Source: Struthidea cinerea (Eukaryota > Chordata > Aves > Passeriformes > Corcoracidae). From it: a DNA stretch of 64,000 nucleotides. A program made the position numbers and the translations under genes. The stretch is from NCBI GenBank assembly GCA_013397865.1, contig VZTI01002341.1:1527-65526 (forward strand), in the 5' to 3' direction. Below are positions 63,601 through 64,000 of this stretch, in pieces. Under the pieces are notes generated by a model, which made no database searches, was not told the origin of the DNA, and saw nothing but the letters and a program-made list of their open reading frames with translations. How positions within the stretch are numbered: position 1 is the stretch's first letter; each line of letters begins with the position of its first letter.

Positions 63601-64000
63601 TAAACTGGGGGTGTAGAGAAAAGCTGTAAAAGTGGTATGACATTCTCCTTTCCACAGCAGACTGAAAAACTCCTAAGAATGGAAGCTCCTTGCTGGCGAC
63701 AAGGAGGTACTACACAAGGAGTAGCAGGGGTGCTAATGTGAATGTAGGGCACAGGCACTCATTTGGTTAGACAAATGTTCATAAATGAAGGAGATATAAA
63801 AGTAAAAAAAAAAAAAAGTGATACAATGTTTGAATCTGTGGCCAGGTTTCTATATGGTTCTTTACTTGTGCATTTGAGCCAGTATCTAGGCATGTAAATG
63901 AAAACCAGGAAATAAACTCTCCAACCAATTTACTAGGTTAGAAAGTCAACATTACTTTATTAGCAGTGCTGGATGCATGGGGAATTCTCCTCAAAGCATG
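60621..64000. other. Intergenic DNA to the window end, no gene seen
   Basis: AT-rich sequence with simple repeats only. No exon of a known neighbour recognised. Confidence 0.65.
62336..62366. repeat. Poly-T/(GTTTT)n tract
   Basis: Eighteen T followed by gttttgttttgttg. Simple low-complexity sequence. Confidence 0.95.

Noticed and set aside
38421..64000. Search for SNTG2 exons, expected upstream of TMEM18
   Set aside because: No PDZ or PH-domain coding stretch was recognised; the gene probably lies outside the window.
1..64000. CRISPR arrays, operons, tRNA or rRNA genes
   Set aside because: No regularly spaced repeats, bacterial gene order or recognisable structural RNA was seen.

Overview
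The window is vertebrate nuclear DNA, almost certainly from a bird. The evidence is an AT-rich, intron-style background, about ten CR1 LINE fragments with the avian-type 3' end, and two solo LTRs of the TGT...ACA type with 5-bp target-site duplications. One gene is recognisable from its predicted protein. Nothing here looks bacterial: there are no operons, Shine-Dalgarno sites or CRISPR arrays.

The gene is TMEM18, on the minus strand. Its five coding exons lie between 38071 (start codon) and 35870 (stop codon), joined by four GT-AG introns, and give a 135-residue membrane protein. It starts inside a CpG island (about 37580-38420). That island carries the ten-base palindrome TCTCGCGAGA 19 bases upstream of the start codon, and it is broken by a 23-base assembly gap (38106-38128). 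In mammals TMEM18 lies between ALKAL2 and SNTG2. I recognised no exon of either, so both flanks here are read as intergenic.

Layout: 1-260 GC-rich edge patch. 261-10812 AT-rich intergenic DNA with two CR1 pieces near 6 kb. 10818-11752 solo LTR, minus orientation. 11758-27930 intergenic, with a CR1 tail (14.9 kb), a GC-rich block (15.2-16.0 kb), a CA microsatellite (19.6 kb) and a block of local duplications (22.6-23.6 kb). 27931-33632 has three further CR1 insertions, one keeping part of the reverse transcriptase. 35362-38420 is TMEM18 and its promoter. 39376-42621 has three CR1 pieces. 42.6-52.8 kb is intergenic with one CR1 tail. 52855-53752 is a second solo LTR, plus orientation. 54.97-55.08 kb is an A-rich tract. 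57.78-58.57 kb is a promoter-like or LTR-like segment with three CCAAT boxes, a GC box, a long poly-C run and a 187-base gap. The rest, to 64 kb, shows no gene.

Most open reading frames over 60 codons lie in repeats, GC-rich blocks, homopolymers or assembly gaps and are not supported as genes. I found no clearly novel gene system. The items most worth checking are the TMEM18 promoter element, the composite transcription-factor site cluster inside the 11 kb LTR, the CCAAT-repeat element beside the poly-C gap, and a perfect 14-bp hairpin at 30.8 kb.
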